Counted from the stretch's first letter, positions 9,301-17,876 are shown. The stretch is DNA of 64,000 bases from JAOTWJ01 sp036398175 (GCA_036398175.1 DASWHL010000115.1:12233-76232), one strand, 5' to 3'. Numbers and translations are program-made. Notes: generated by a model from the sequence alone, not told the origin.

Positions 9301-10287
9301 GAGATCGGCATAGTACGAGGCCGGCGAGAAGAGGCGGCCGAGTGGCAGCCCGCGCCCGACGCCGGCAAACACCAGCACCGCGCCCAGGCCGGCGACGCCC
9401 AGCGCGCGTCCTCCGATTCCGCCGAGGATGATGGGGAGCACCAGGAGGACCACCACCGCCCCCGCCACGCGGGCCGTGCCGGCATCGAGCAGCCGCCGCC
9501 GATAGGTGCTCTGCGTGGGTGGCACCAGGCGGACGCTGAACAGCGTGTCCGGCACGGCGTCCACGGACGAACACCCGGGCACGCAGTAATCGAAGACGTC
9601 CTCGAGCTGCGGGCCGCCGCCCGGGGGAAATACCTCGAGGCGGACCCCCGAGACACGGGCGAACTGCTCGGCCAGCGCGCGGCCCGCGTCCGGCACGACG
9701 CTGTCGGCGGCCAGCAGGATGTGACCGACGGCTCGGCGGCCGGCCGTGCCCTGGCGACCGGCGGAAAGCATGGCGTAGAATGGGGTAATGCGCACTTCGA
9801 GCCCTACGGCGCCGGATGCGGGCATGCGATGGCGCCCCCCCCAGGCCCACGGGCGGCCGGCCGAGTCGAACACCATCACCCCCCGCTCGGCTCCCCGTCC
9901 CGTCGTCGCGTCGGCCAGACCGGTAAACGCCGCCTCCCGGTCGAGCGCGGCGGCCGCGATGCCGGCCTGGGCCAGCGTTCGGACGTCGGCGACCGCGCGC
10001 GCCAGCTCCGATTCGAGCCGGCGGCCGGCCGCGGCTACCAGGCGCCACCGGACCCCGACGCTGTCCAGGTCCCACCGGGTCTCCGCCTCGGACACCCGGG
10101 CCGAGGTGCGCAGCGCCACGCCCACGCCGAACAGCACCGTCGCCCCGATGGCAAGGCCGGCCACCGGCCGCGTGCGGGCGGCCAGCACGGCGGCCACCAC
10201 CCCCGCCGCGAGCCCGACCACGGCCATCGCGATGTGGGGACTTCGCAGCCAGCCCGCGAGTGCCGCGGCGGTGACGACCGCGGCCAC
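6310..10287 (-). CDS. Large NtrY-like membrane sensor histidine kinase
   Basis: With a GTG start at 10287 this is 1325 residues, unusually long. The N-terminal two thirds hold many membrane helices and two or three extracytoplasmic segments; one contains DYCVPGCSS. A membrane-sensor-membrane unit follows, then HAMP (about 935-990), a PAS-like domain (about 1000-1090), HisKA with the phospho-acceptor in IAHEIKNPLTPIRLG (about 1124), and HATPase with INLIENARAAG, DDGPGIP and GAGLGLAICRR. The H-box and helices resemble NtrY of nitrogen-regulation systems. No response-regulator gene is adjacent. The start is uncertain: GTG 10317 (overlapping the next gene) or ATG 10227 are alternatives. Confidence 0.88.
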   Translation of the reverse strand: MAAVVTAAALAGWLRSPHIAMAVVGLAAGVVAAVLAARTRPVAGLAIGATVLFGVGVALRTSARVSEAETRWDLDSVGVRWRLVAAAGRRLESELARAVADVRTLAQAGIAAAALDREAAFTGLADATTGRGAERGVMVFDSAGRPWAWGGRHRMPASGAVGLEVRITPFYAMLSAGRQGTAGRRAVGHILLAADSVVPDAGRALAEQFARVSGVRLEVFPPGGGPQLEDVFDYCVPGCSSVDAVPDTLFSVRLVPPTQSTYRRRLLDAGTARVAGAVVVLLVLPIILGGIGGRALGVAGLGAVLVFAGVGRGLPLGRLFSPASYYADLLGPFSASGGALIVTAVLVILAIVGIWERPWRYRWALGAAAGLVAGAPFVLRRLATGITPPIEGADPQLWLVWQLTLAAAGAAVLLTAAGLARVGGAPRGTPWTAAAGVVGSVALAALALGIWAPAQGWPAWHALLCVPVFALAVLPARRLATVALVAVVAGTYAAALAWGAAADGRVLQADRDAAAVRQGSDPIALGLLERFGGSVERGTPPRTAAELYQRWHRSPLEADRYPAVLGIWDSTGTERVRLALAELSNLTPGLVRGVALEAGAFGIVVVEGGSAASDVHYVLAVPMRNGQVLTVGLGPRTRLIRPVRVARFLRGERVLPNPYVLTVGPPLAGAPSDPMRWRRDGWVARGEVRAALGASTRRIVAEVPLGMPGSLLLRGTLVIVLDILAVALLWALGEHVMGRSVLATAGAGLLGRRSYRRRLAVAFAVFFIVPTVAFAGWVATRLQDEARRSRDVATRQILAEAAGDARALAGGAGEPDSLRALAGRVDAEMLLYAGAELRGASAPILAELGVVDWYLGPDVVRALEMRGDLETAADQRVAGRPTRVAYRELEIGGPTELVLAVPRLLEDPATLRNERDLIFGLLVVTLGGLVAAMGLAAVAARALATPVQALQRAAEQVGRGELPTPFPPDAPGEFAPVMEAFERMAADVRKSQAALEAARQRTAAVLRNVATGVVALDESWRIVTSNPRAEELLGVILHAGDVLEQVSPPAWAPLWEWVAAVSRGADDPEPREFAIDDRQIRAQVAPLVGAARGWVVALDDVSDLSRVVRVLAWGELARQIAHEIKNPLTPIRLGVQHLRRAYEAPRQDFGEVLDHTSRQILAEIERLDAVARAFSRFGAPPAGQEPLARVDAAAVAQDTAALYALGEQGRVAVTAPGQVMVFTRRDELKEVLINLIENARAAGAINVTIRLTDGTEAGIAVEDDGPGIPADDLPRVLDPQFSTTTSGAGLGLAICRRLVESWGGRISVESTPGNGTTVRLVLRLA

Positions 10288-10293
10288 CTCCCA

Positions 10294-11046
10294 ATGAGCG
10301 ACGCGTCCTCTCAGCACGGCCCCCTGCGTCTCAAGTACCTGCGCCCGCGCCAGGTGCGGGACGTCCTGTCCCGGGATCCCCGCCTGATCGTGCCGGTCGG
10401 GACGACCGAGCAGCACGGGCCCCACCTGCCGATCGGCGCCGACACGATTCTGATCGAGCGGCTGGCGGACGACCTTTCGGCGGAGTTCCGCGTGCTGCGG
10501 GCTCCGACCGTGGAATATGGCGTCAACGCCTACACGCGCGCCCCCTACCCCGGCAATGCCGCCGTCCGCCGCAAGACGCTGCACCGGTTCATGAACGACC
10601 TGGTGGGCTCCTGGGAGGACGGCGGGGTCGAGGAGTTCATCATCCTCACGGCGCACGGCCACGATCCCCACCAGGAAGCGCTCAGCACGCTGCGGACCCA
10701 GCACGCCACGATCCGGACCGTGGACATCTTTGCGGTCCGCTTCGAAGGCGAGCACGCGGAGCAACCCATCCACGGGGGGGAGCTGGACACGTCCCTGATG
10801 CTGCACGTGGATGGCGGCCTCGTGAACCTGGCGGCGGCCGAGGACTATGTTCCCCCGCCGTCACGGACCCGAGCCTGGCGGCTCCTGGCCCGGCGCAGCA
10901 TTCCTCCGGAGGGCCCCGGGTCCATGGGGCGACCGAGCCGCTCGACCGCCGAGGCGGGGGAACGGCTCTACGAGTTCATCTACGAGCGGATCGCGTCGCG
11001 CGTGTTCGGGCGCCCGGCCCGCCAGCTCGCCACCCCGAGGATCTGA
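10294..11046 (+). CDS. Creatininase-family amidohydrolase
   Basis: This 250-residue protein carries the family's metal-site pattern: PVGTTEQHGPHLPIGADT (Glu, His and Asp ligands), TAHGHDPHQEA in place of the usual NGHGGN, and HGGELDTS (Glu ligand). The family hydrolyses cyclic or linear amides such as creatinine or formamide-type pathway intermediates with two metal ions; the substrate here cannot be told. The ATG at 10294 sits only a few bases from the divergent kinase start, so neither gene has its own intergenic promoter region. The downstream gene follows after two bases, suggesting co-transcription. Confidence 0.87.
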   Translation: MSDASSQHGPLRLKYLRPRQVRDVLSRDPRLIVPVGTTEQHGPHLPIGADTILIERLADDLSAEFRVLRAPTVEYGVNAYTRAPYPGNAAVRRKTLHRFMNDLVGSWEDGGVEEFIILTAHGHDPHQEALSTLRTQHATIRTVDIFAVRFEGEHAEQPIHGGELDTSLMLHVDGGLVNLAAAEDYVPPPSRTRAWRLLARRSIPPEGPGSMGRPSRSTAEAGERLYEFIYERIASRVFGRPARQLATPRI

Positions 11047-11048
11047 CC

Positions 11049-11621
11049 ATGCGCGCTCTGCTGCCCCTTGCCTGTCTGTTCGCCGCGGCCCCGCTCGCCG
11101 CGCAGCGCCCCGCCAGCGACAGCGCCCGCCTCGTCGTCATGCAGGCGGGCAACCCGGTGGGCACCGAGGACTTCGCCTTCCGCTCCGGCGGCGAAGGCGC
11201 GGCCCTGAGCTTCGTGGCCACCACGAACGGCGGCGCCGACCCGCTGCGGGTGGCCGTGACGACCGGCCCCCGACGGATCACCGTCCGGGTGGCCTCGGGC
11301 GCCGGCGAGGCCGCCCGCGAGTATCCCGGTGGGCAGCCGGCGGTGGTGGCCGACGAGCGGGTGCTGTCGCTCTACGCCCTGCTGGCCCATGTGGATCCGG
11401 GTCCGGTCACCGTGTTCGGCCCGCCGCCTGGCGGGCGCCGGGCCGGCACGGTCGAGGACGGGGGGACCGAGGTCCCGCCGGGTGGGGGCCCCACGCTGCG
11501 GCGCCTCATCCTCCGCTCCGGCGAGGACATCGCCCGCGTCTGGCTGGACGGCGGCGGTCGCCTGATGCGGGTCGAAATCCCCAGCCGCGGCCTGACGGCG
11601 GAGCGCGTCACCCGACCCTGA
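11049..11621 (+). CDS. Secreted protein of unknown function
   Basis: This 190-residue protein has a clear Sec signal peptide (MRALLPLACLFAAAPLAAQ) with probable cleavage after AAQ or at LAA-Q. The rest is beta-rich, with GNPVGTEDFAFRSGGEG and a C-terminal SGEDIARVWLDGGGRLMRVEIPSRG. That end resembles proteins in which the signal-bearing N-terminus precedes a lipocalin- or LolA-like sheet, but I do not recognise a specific family. It begins two bases after the creatininase stop and is probably in the same transcript. No catalytic motif is visible. Confidence 0.75.
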   Translation: MRALLPLACLFAAAPLAAQRPASDSARLVVMQAGNPVGTEDFAFRSGGEGAALSFVATTNGGADPLRVAVTTGPRRITVRVASGAGEAAREYPGGQPAVVADERVLSLYALLAHVDPGPVTVFGPPPGGRRAGTVEDGGTEVPPGGGPTLRRLILRSGEDIARVWLDGGGRLMRVEIPSRGLTAERVTRP

Positions 11622-11629
11622 CCCGGTGC

Positions 11630-11651
11630 GGGACGCCCGCGCGGGCGTCCC
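11630..11651. terminator. Perfect 22-base palindrome, possible terminator hairpin
   Basis: GGGACGCCCGC at 11630-11640 is followed directly by its exact complement at 11641-11651, nine bases after the preceding stop codon. As RNA it would fold with a small loop at the centre. No U-run follows (the next bases are AGGCTGAAAC), so it is not a classical intrinsic terminator. It may be a transcript-end stabiliser. Confidence 0.45.
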
Positions 11652-11727
11652 AGGCTGAAACTTTCCCCCGGGTGCCGCGTACGATCACGCGACCGCAGCC
11701 CAGTCACGTCATCCGCAGGGGAAGCTC

Positions 11728-13218
11728 ATGCGTGCGTTCACGTTGCCGATCATCCTCCTCGGGAGCCTGGCCGGCCCCGCCGTGGCCCAGCGCCCGGTGT
11801 TGCCGTCCGTCCCCCAGTCGCTCACCCTCGACGAGGCCGTGGACCTAGCGCTCCGGTACAACCGGACGTACCGGCAGGTCGCGAATGACCGGTCGGCGGC
11901 CAGCTGGGGTGTGCGGAACGCCTATAGCCAACTGTTCCTGCCCTCGGTGTCCGCCGGCTTCGGGTTCGGCTACCGCGGGGCCGGTTCGCAGGTGTTCGCG
12001 GCGAGCACCTTTGCCCAGGAATCCGGCACCATCGGCTCCGACTACAACGTGAGTCTCAACTGGCAGTTGTCGGGGGCCACGCTGACCCAGACGGGCCTGG
12101 CCAAGGCGCAGCAGCGGGCCACGCTCTCCCAGATCGAGGGAGCCGAGGTCAACCTGCGAGCGGTGGTGCAGCAGCAGTACCTGGCCGCCCTCCAGGCCGA
12201 GGCGCAGGTGCGGATCGTCCAGATCCAGGTGACGCGGAACGACGAGTTCCTCCGGCTGGCCCAGGCCCGGTTCCAGGTGGGACAGGCCACGATGCTCGAC
12301 GTGCGCCAGGCGGAGGTGGCCAAGGGACAGGCGGATGTCGCCCTGCTTCAGGCGCGCCAGACCGTCCTGGTCGAGAAACTGCGGCTGTTCCATCAGGTGG
12401 GGCTGCCCGCCCCCGAGGATCCTAACGTGGTGACGCTCCCGGACACCTTCCCGGTGACCGAGCCCACCTGGGCGCTCACCGAGCTGCTCCGGGCGGCCGA
12501 CGCGGGCAACCCCGACGTCGCCGCGCTGGATGCGCAGGCGGCGGCGGCGCGCTCGAATGCCAAGTCGGCCAAGGCCCAATGGCTGCCGACGCTCAACTTC
12601 TCGGCCGGCTGGTCGGGCTACACGCAGCAGTTCACCAACTCCAACTACCTGATCGCGAGCGCGCAGAACCAGCTCGACGACGCCCGTCTCGAATGCGACT
12701 ACGCCAATGGGAACTGGCTGAACGATGGCGGGGCCGCGCTGCCGTGTCAGGCCCTGACGCTCTCTCCCGACGATGAGCAGGCGATCATCGCCGGAAACAA
12801 CGTCTTCCCCTTCGACTTTACCAGCCAGCCGTTTTCGGCCCGGGTCTCGCTATCGCTGCCCATCTTCACGCAGTTCGGCCGGGAGGCCCGGATCTCCGAG
12901 GCGTCCCAGCTGGCGGACGACGCGCGGGAGCGGGCGGAAGACCAGCGGCTGATCGTCCGGACCAACGTCAGTCAGGCGTACTACGGCCTCGTGGCGGCGT
13001 ACCAGTCCATCGGGATTCAGGAGACCAGCCGGGTGGCGGCGCAGGAGCAGCTGCGGCTCGCCACCGAGCGGTATCGCGTGGGATCGGGTACGTTCTTCGA
13101 GTTGCTCGACGCCCAGGTAGCGGAACAGCGGGCGGAAGCGGACTACATCAACGCGATCTACGCATATCACCGGACGATTGCATCGCTGGAAGCGGCGGTC
13201 GGTCGCTCCCTGCGCTGA
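11728..13218 (+). CDS. TolC-family outer-membrane efflux protein
   Basis: This 496-residue protein has a signal peptide (MRAFTLPIILLGSLAGPAVAQ) and the outer-membrane efflux repeats: SLTLDEAVDLALRYN near the start, VNLRAVVQQQYLAALQAEAQ, then the second half with FSARVSLSLPIFTQFG, NVSQAYYGLVAAYQSI and LRLATERYRVGSGTFFELLDAQ. It would form the outer-membrane channel for the adaptor, ATPase and permeases encoded directly downstream. The gap to the adaptor is 28 bases, so it heads the operon. An insert of about 60 residues between the helical halves (with two cysteines near residue 325-335) is larger than in E. coli TolC. Confidence 0.93.
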   Translation: MRAFTLPIILLGSLAGPAVAQRPVLPSVPQSLTLDEAVDLALRYNRTYRQVANDRSAASWGVRNAYSQLFLPSVSAGFGFGYRGAGSQVFAASTFAQESGTIGSDYNVSLNWQLSGATLTQTGLAKAQQRATLSQIEGAEVNLRAVVQQQYLAALQAEAQVRIVQIQVTRNDEFLRLAQARFQVGQATMLDVRQAEVAKGQADVALLQARQTVLVEKLRLFHQVGLPAPEDPNVVTLPDTFPVTEPTWALTELLRAADAGNPDVAALDAQAAAARSNAKSAKAQWLPTLNFSAGWSGYTQQFTNSNYLIASAQNQLDDARLECDYANGNWLNDGGAALPCQALTLSPDDEQAIIAGNNVFPFDFTSQPFSARVSLSLPIFTQFGREARISEASQLADDARERAEDQRLIVRTNVSQAYYGLVAAYQSIGIQETSRVAAQEQLRLATERYRVGSGTFFELLDAQVAEQRAEADYINAIYAYHRTIASLEAAVGRSLR

Positions 13219-13246
13219 GCATACTGGAGAGGAAGCGCCTACACCC

Positions 13247-14497
13247 ATGAAACGGAAACGACTCATCATCGGCGGGCTGATCGTCGCGGTCGTGGGCATC
13301 GGGGGCATCGCGGCCCTGTGGGGCCGCGGTGACAAGGGCGTCGAAGTGCGTCTCGAAGAAGCCACGTCGCGGACCCTCGTCGCCACCGTTACGGCCAGCG
13401 GGAAGATCCAGCCGATGACCAAGGTGGACGTGAGCTCCGACATCACGGGCCGGATCATCGAGCTGCTCGTGCGCGAAGGCGACATGGTCAAGAAGGGCGA
13501 TCTGCTGCTGCGGATCGAGCCGTCCACGTTCGAGGCCGCCGTGGCCCGGGCCGAGGCGGGGCTCGCGTCCGCCCAGGCGGCGGCCGTGCAGTCGGAGGCC
13601 AACCGCACCCAGGCGGAACGCGCGGCCCAACGGGCACGCGAGCTGCGGGCGCAAAACCCCAACCTGGTTTCGGACGAGCAGCTGGAGCAGGCGGAGACGT
13701 CGTTCCGCGTGGCCGAGGCCGTCGCGGTATCCGCCGATCGGCAGGTGGACCAGGCGCGGGCCTTCCTTCAGGAAGCCCGCGACCAGCTGGCAAAGACCGT
13801 GCTGCGCGCGCCCATGGACGGCCAGATCACCCGGGTCGCCGTCGAGGAAGGTGAGGTGGCGGTGCCGGGGACGTTTTCCCGCGAGACCGGCCTCCTGATG
13901 ACGGTGAGCGACCTCTCGGTCATCCAGGTCAACGTCCAGGTGGACGAGACCGACGTGGTGCGCCTGCACCTCGGCGACTCGACGGCCGTGACCATTGACG
14001 CCTTCCCCGACACGTCGTTCACGGGCCGCGTGACCAAGGTCTCGCAGAGCTCGTCCCGTGTTACGGCCGTCGCGTCCACCGACCGGGCCGTGGATTACGA
14101 CGTCGAGATCACGCTCGACAATCCGCCGCCGGACGTTCGGCCGGACCTCTCCGCGACCGCGAAGATCGTGACCGCGACGCGGGACAGCGCGCTCAGCATC
14201 CCGATCATCGCCCTCACCGTCCGGGAACACACGCCCATCTCGTCGGAGACGGCGCCGGCGGATACGACCGACGGGAAGAAAGAAACGGAGGGCGTGTTCG
14301 TGGTGCGGGGCGGCGTCGCCCAGTTTCAGCCGGTCAAGGTCGGGATCGCGGGCGAGGAGCACTTCGAGGTGCTCACCGGCCTGGCGACCGGGGATTCCAT
14401 CGTGGCCGGCCCGTATCAGGCCATTCGCGATCTCAAGGACAGCTCACGGGTGCGGCCCATGAGCGCGACCACGCTGACGGCCGGGAGGCGCACATGA
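13247..14497 (+). CDS. MacA/HlyD-type periplasmic adaptor (membrane fusion protein)
   Basis: This 416-residue protein starts at ATG 13247 behind a good ribosome site (GGAGAGGAA). An N-terminal membrane anchor (LIIGGLIVAVVGIGGIAALW) is followed by a lipoyl half-motif (VTASGKIQPMTKVDVSSDIT), an alpha-helical hairpin rich in Ala, Gln and Glu (about 95-185), the second lipoyl half (AKTVLRAPMDGQITRV) and beta-barrel domains. The insert TDGKKETEGVFVV is family-typical. It would bridge the TolC-like channel and the MacB-type permeases. Its stop overlaps the ATPase start by four bases. Confidence 0.93.
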   Translation: MKRKRLIIGGLIVAVVGIGGIAALWGRGDKGVEVRLEEATSRTLVATVTASGKIQPMTKVDVSSDITGRIIELLVREGDMVKKGDLLLRIEPSTFEAAVARAEAGLASAQAAAVQSEANRTQAERAAQRARELRAQNPNLVSDEQLEQAETSFRVAEAVAVSADRQVDQARAFLQEARDQLAKTVLRAPMDGQITRVAVEEGEVAVPGTFSRETGLLMTVSDLSVIQVNVQVDETDVVRLHLGDSTAVTIDAFPDTSFTGRVTKVSQSSSRVTAVASTDRAVDYDVEITLDNPPPDVRPDLSATAKIVTATRDSALSIPIIALTVREHTPISSETAPADTTDGKKETEGVFVVRGGVAQFQPVKVGIAGEEHFEVLTGLATGDSIVAGPYQAIRDLKDSSRVRPMSATTLTAGRRT

Positions 14498-15198
14498 GCG
14501 GGAGCGGGGTGGACATCATCCGGGTCCGGGGGCTGACCCGCGAGTACGTGATGGGGAGCGAGACGATCCAGGCCCTGCGCGGCGTGGATCTGGACATCCC
14601 GCGCAACGAATACCTCGCCATCATGGGCCCGTCCGGATCGGGCAAGTCCACGATGATGAACATGATCGGCTGCCTCGACACGCCCACCGCCGGCGAGTAC
14701 TGGCTGAACGGGATCGAGGTGTCGCGCATGTCGGACGACGCGCTGGCGCGGGTGCGGAACCGGGAGATCGGCTTCGTCTTTCAGACGTTCAACCTCCTGC
14801 CGCGCGCCTCCGCGCTCCACAACGTCGAGCTGCCGCTGATCTACGCCGGGGTGCGGGCGTCGGACCGGCGGGAGCGCGCCCGGCGGGCGCTCGAGCGGGT
14901 GGGCCTGGGTGACCGGATGCACCACAAGCCCAACGAGCTGTCGGGGGGCCAGCGCCAGCGGGTGGCCATCGCGCGCGCGCTGGTGAACGACCCGAGCATC
15001 CTGCTGGCCGACGAGCCCACCGGCAACCTCGACTCGGTGACCAGCGCCGAGATCATGACGGTCTTCTCCGATCTGCACGGCCAGGGCCAGACCATCGTAA
15101 TGGTGACGCACGAGGCCGACATCGCGGCGCACGCCCACCGGGTGGTGACCCTGCGGGACGGCCGGGTGGACAGCGACACGCTGCGGCGCGCGGCCTGA
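14494..15198 (+). CDS. MacB/LolD-type ABC transporter ATPase
   Basis: This 234-residue ATPase has Walker A in GPSGSGKSTMMN, Q-loop FVFQTFNLLPR, signature LSGGQRQRVAIARAL, Walker B ILLADEPTGNLD and a switch histidine in MVTHEADIA. The sequence is closest to the MacB/LolD/FtsE group that serves FtsX-type permeases. It is the only ATPase in this stretch, so it may energise both permease pairs (15202-17732 and 18711-21200). The gap to the first permease is three bases. Confidence 0.95.
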   Translation: MSGSGVDIIRVRGLTREYVMGSETIQALRGVDLDIPRNEYLAIMGPSGSGKSTMMNMIGCLDTPTAGEYWLNGIEVSRMSDDALARVRNREIGFVFQTFNLLPRASALHNVELPLIYAGVRASDRRERARRALERVGLGDRMHHKPNELSGGQRQRVAIARALVNDPSILLADEPTGNLDSVTSAEIMTVFSDLHGQGQTIVMVTHEADIAAHAHRVVTLRDGRVDSDTLRRAA

Positions 15199-15201
15199 GT
15201 C

Positions 15202-16446
15202 GTGCCGCTGTTCGAGGCGTTCCGGCTGGCGCTCCAGACGATCTGGACCAACAAGATGAAGACCGCCTTCAGTGTGGTCGGCGTCTTCATCGGCGTCACG
15301 TTCCTGATCGCGGTGGTCTCGATCGTGGAAGGCATGAACAGCTACATGACGGACCGGTTTGCCGGGACGCTGCTGGGCGTGAACACCTTCCACCTGCGCC
15401 GGTTCCCCAACTTCCAGACCGGTGAGGTCACCAACGAGACGTGGCGCTCGTGGGTGCGCCGCCCGCGGATCCGCTACGAGGACGCGGAGGCCGTCGAGGC
15501 CGCCCTCACGGTGGCGCACATCTCGGCCTGGGAATCCACCGCGCGGGCGGAGCTGTCGTACGGCGGCAAGGTGGCGCGCGACATCGAGGTCACCGCGGCC
15601 ACGGAGAAGTACTTCGAGGTCAAGGATCTGCCCATCGTCGCCGGCCGCCCGTTCTCCGCGCAGGAGGTACGGGCGGGCGCCCCGGTGCTGGTGATCGGCT
15701 GGGAGCTGTCGGAGCGGCTGTTCGAGGACCGCGATCCGATCGGGCGGGAGGTGAAGATCCGGGGCATCCCGTACCGCGTGATCGGCGTGGTGGAAAAGCA
15801 GGGCAACCTGTTCGGCATCTCGCTCGACAAGTTCGCCATCACGACGGCGCTCGCGCCGGCCAAGCGATTCGTGAATCCGCCGGGCGTGGTGGACGCGCTG
15901 ATCGTGAAGACCAACTCCCAGGCCGAGCTGGATCTGGCCATCGCGGAGGCCGAGGCCACGATGCGCACGCGTCGCCAGCTGCGGCCGACCGACGAGAACA
16001 GCTTCGCCATCGAGACGGCGGACGCCGTCCTCGACTTCTGGGGCAAGATCAACGCGGTGCTCATGGTCGCCCTGCCCGGCCTGGTCAGCATCTCGCTCGT
16101 GGTGGGCGGGATCGTGATCATGAACATCATGCTGATGGCCGTGGCGGAACGCACCCGTGAGATCGGGATCCGGAAGGCGCTGGGGGCCCGGCGGCGGGAC
16201 ATCATGAGCCAGTTCCTCGTCGAGTCGGGGACCATCTCCGTGGTCGGAGCGTCCGTGGGCGTGGGCGTCGGCCTCCTGGCGGCCCAGCTCGTAGACGCGT
16301 TCACCGCGGTGCCCGCGGCGGTCGCCCCCTGGTCCATCGCCCTCGGCGTGGGATTGGGCGCCGGCGTGGGGATGGTTGCCGGACTCTATCCGGCCAGCCG
16401 CGCGGCCCGGCTGGATCCCATCGCCGCCATCCGGCACGAGACATGA
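15202..16446 (+). CDS. MacB-type ABC permease, pair 1 subunit A
   Basis: This 414-residue protein has a GTG start at 15202, three bases after the ATPase stop. The topology is MacB-like: helix one (KTAFSVVGVFIGVTFLIAVV), a periplasmic domain of about 220 residues, then three helices with GGIVIMNIMLMAVAERTREIGIRKALGARRRDI, the cytosolic coupling segment. It ends PASRAARLDPIAAIRHE. It is clearly paralogous to the permease at 18711 (both begin PLFE-(A/G)-(F/L)RLALQTI). It overlaps the next permease gene by four bases, which suggests a heterodimer. Confidence 0.94.
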   Translation: MPLFEAFRLALQTIWTNKMKTAFSVVGVFIGVTFLIAVVSIVEGMNSYMTDRFAGTLLGVNTFHLRRFPNFQTGEVTNETWRSWVRRPRIRYEDAEAVEAALTVAHISAWESTARAELSYGGKVARDIEVTAATEKYFEVKDLPIVAGRPFSAQEVRAGAPVLVIGWELSERLFEDRDPIGREVKIRGIPYRVIGVVEKQGNLFGISLDKFAITTALAPAKRFVNPPGVVDALIVKTNSQAELDLAIAEAEATMRTRRQLRPTDENSFAIETADAVLDFWGKINAVLMVALPGLVSISLVVGGIVIMNIMLMAVAERTREIGIRKALGARRRDIMSQFLVESGTISVVGASVGVGVGLLAAQLVDAFTAVPAAVAPWSIALGVGLGAGVGMVAGLYPASRAARLDPIAAIRHET

Positions 16447-17732
16447 CCGCCCGCCGCAGTGTCCTCGACCGCGGGCTGGGCGCCGTCCAGCGGACGGTAA
16501 CGCCCACCCTCGAAGGCATCGGCATCGCCCTCAGCGCGCTGCGCGGCAACAAGACGCGCGCCGCGCTCACGATCCTGGGCGTCGCGATCGGCGTGATGGT
16601 GGTCATGGTGATCGCGGCCATCATCAGCGGGATCAACGCGGGCGTCACCGACATCTTCGAGGAGGCCGGGTCACGGACGTTCTATGTGAACCGCTACTTC
16701 CAGGGCGGCATCCATGTCTCGGACGGCTCCGACGAGATGAGTCCGTGGCGCCGGCGGCCGCACATGCGGATCGAGGAGGCCGAGCGGATTGCCCAGCTGC
16801 CGTCGGTGGCCTTCGTGGACGTGATGGAGTGGTGGGGTGCCACCGCGAGCTTCGAAGGCACGGAACTGGGCTCCGTGGGTACCGAAGGGCGCACCGAGAA
16901 CTGGGTGCGCATCTCCGGCGGAGACGTCTACCCCGGCCGATCGTTCACGCGGGTGGAGACCCTCACCAGCGCGCGGGTCGTGGTCGTCACCGACAAGCTC
17001 GCGGAGCGGCTGTTCGGTCAACTCGACCCCGTGGGCCGGATGATCAAGCTGAACGGGCAGCCGTTCGAGGTCATCGGCCAGTACACGCCACCCGCCAACG
17101 TCTTCGGCGACGGCGAGGGCCCGCGCGCCATCATGCCCCACACGACCCTCAACAAGCACCTCAAGCCGCGGCGCGGGTGGATGCGGATCGCGGTGGCGCC
17201 GGCCGAGTCGGTGACGGTGGCGTCGTCCATTGACGAGGTCACGGTCGCGATCCGCACGCTGCGCGGCCTCCGCCCCGGCGAGGAAACCAACTTCGACATC
17301 GTCACCCAGGACAAGCTGCTCGAAACCTGGGACAAGGTCACGAGCGTGTTCTTCCTCGTGATGCTCGTGCTGTCCGGCGTGGGCCTCATGGTGGGCGGCG
17401 TGGGCGTGGTGGCGATCATGATGATCTCGGTGACCGAGCGGACCCGCGAGATCGGTGTGCGCAAGGCCATGGGAGCCACGCGCCGGGAGATTCTCTGGCA
17501 GTTCCTGGTCGAGGCCAGCACCCTCACGCTGATCGGCGGCGCCGCGGGCATGGCGCTGGGCGGCCTGATCGCGTTCGTGGTGGCTCAGACCACTCCGCTG
17601 CCGGCCGACGTCCCGCTGTGGGCCATCGCGGCGGCCCTCGGCGCGGCGGCGTTCACCGGGATCGTCTTCGGGATCTATCCGGCGGCGCGGGCGGCGCGGT
17701 TGGATCCGGTGGAGGCGTTGCGGTACGAATAG
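16443..17732 (+). CDS. MacB-type ABC permease, pair 1 subunit B
   Basis: This 429-residue permease overlaps the previous stop (ATGA). Its N-terminus (TLEGIGIALSALRGNKTRAALTILGVAIGVMVV) differs from subunit A but matches the permease at 19959. The C-terminal helices carry GGVGVVAIMMISVTERTREIGVRKAMGATRREI and the end PAARAARLDPVEALRYE. The two subunits share the FtsX/MacB fold and presumably form one heterodimeric transporter with the upstream ATPase, adaptor and TolC-like channel. Substrate unknown; macrolides, lipids or peptides are typical of the family. Confidence 0.94.
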   Translation: MTARRSVLDRGLGAVQRTVTPTLEGIGIALSALRGNKTRAALTILGVAIGVMVVMVIAAIISGINAGVTDIFEEAGSRTFYVNRYFQGGIHVSDGSDEMSPWRRRPHMRIEEAERIAQLPSVAFVDVMEWWGATASFEGTELGSVGTEGRTENWVRISGGDVYPGRSFTRVETLTSARVVVVTDKLAERLFGQLDPVGRMIKLNGQPFEVIGQYTPPANVFGDGEGPRAIMPHTTLNKHLKPRRGWMRIAVAPAESVTVASSIDEVTVAIRTLRGLRPGEETNFDIVTQDKLLETWDKVTSVFFLVMLVLSGVGLMVGGVGVVAIMMISVTERTREIGVRKAMGATRREILWQFLVEASTLTLIGGAAGMALGGLIAFVVAQTTPLPADVPLWAIAAALGAAAFTGIVFGIYPAARAARLDPVEALRYE

Positions 17733-17768
17733 GCGTGCAGCGGGCAGCGGGCAGGGTGCAGCGTGCAC
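17733..17768. repeat. GTGCAG-rich REP-like repeat, copy 1
   Basis: Immediately after the permease stop the sequence runs GCGTGCAGCGGGCAGCGG and then GCAGGGTGCAGCGTGCAC. The same word set (GTGCAGCG, GCAGGGTGCAG) builds the large hairpin at 18615-18697. It looks like a degenerate extragenic repeat, possibly a single arm of the same element. Confidence 0.5.
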
Positions 17769-17857
17769 TACCGACGTGGCCGATAATCGAGCGTGATCCT
17801 GGCGTGGTGGCTGCATTACTGTGCATGGCCGCCGCGGCGGGCTCTCCCCTAACACAT

Positions 17858-17876
17858 CTCACGCGATCCGCGTGAG
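17858..17876. promoter_or_regulatory. Inverted repeat upstream of the lipoprotein gene
   Basis: CTCACGCG (17858-17865) and CGCGTGAG (17869-17876) are perfect complements around ATC, about 90 bases before the lipoprotein start. A second dyad, TTCCC (17904) with GGGAA (17916), lies closer to the gene. Either could be an operator; nothing in the sequence says for what. Confidence 0.35.

Noticed and set aside
6193..10293. Very long open frame on the plus strand opposite the histidine kinase
   Set aside because: It reads Arg/His/Gly/Pro-rich low-complexity sequence with no domain. High GC leaves antisense frames open. Only its end, from ATG 10294, is the creatininase gene.
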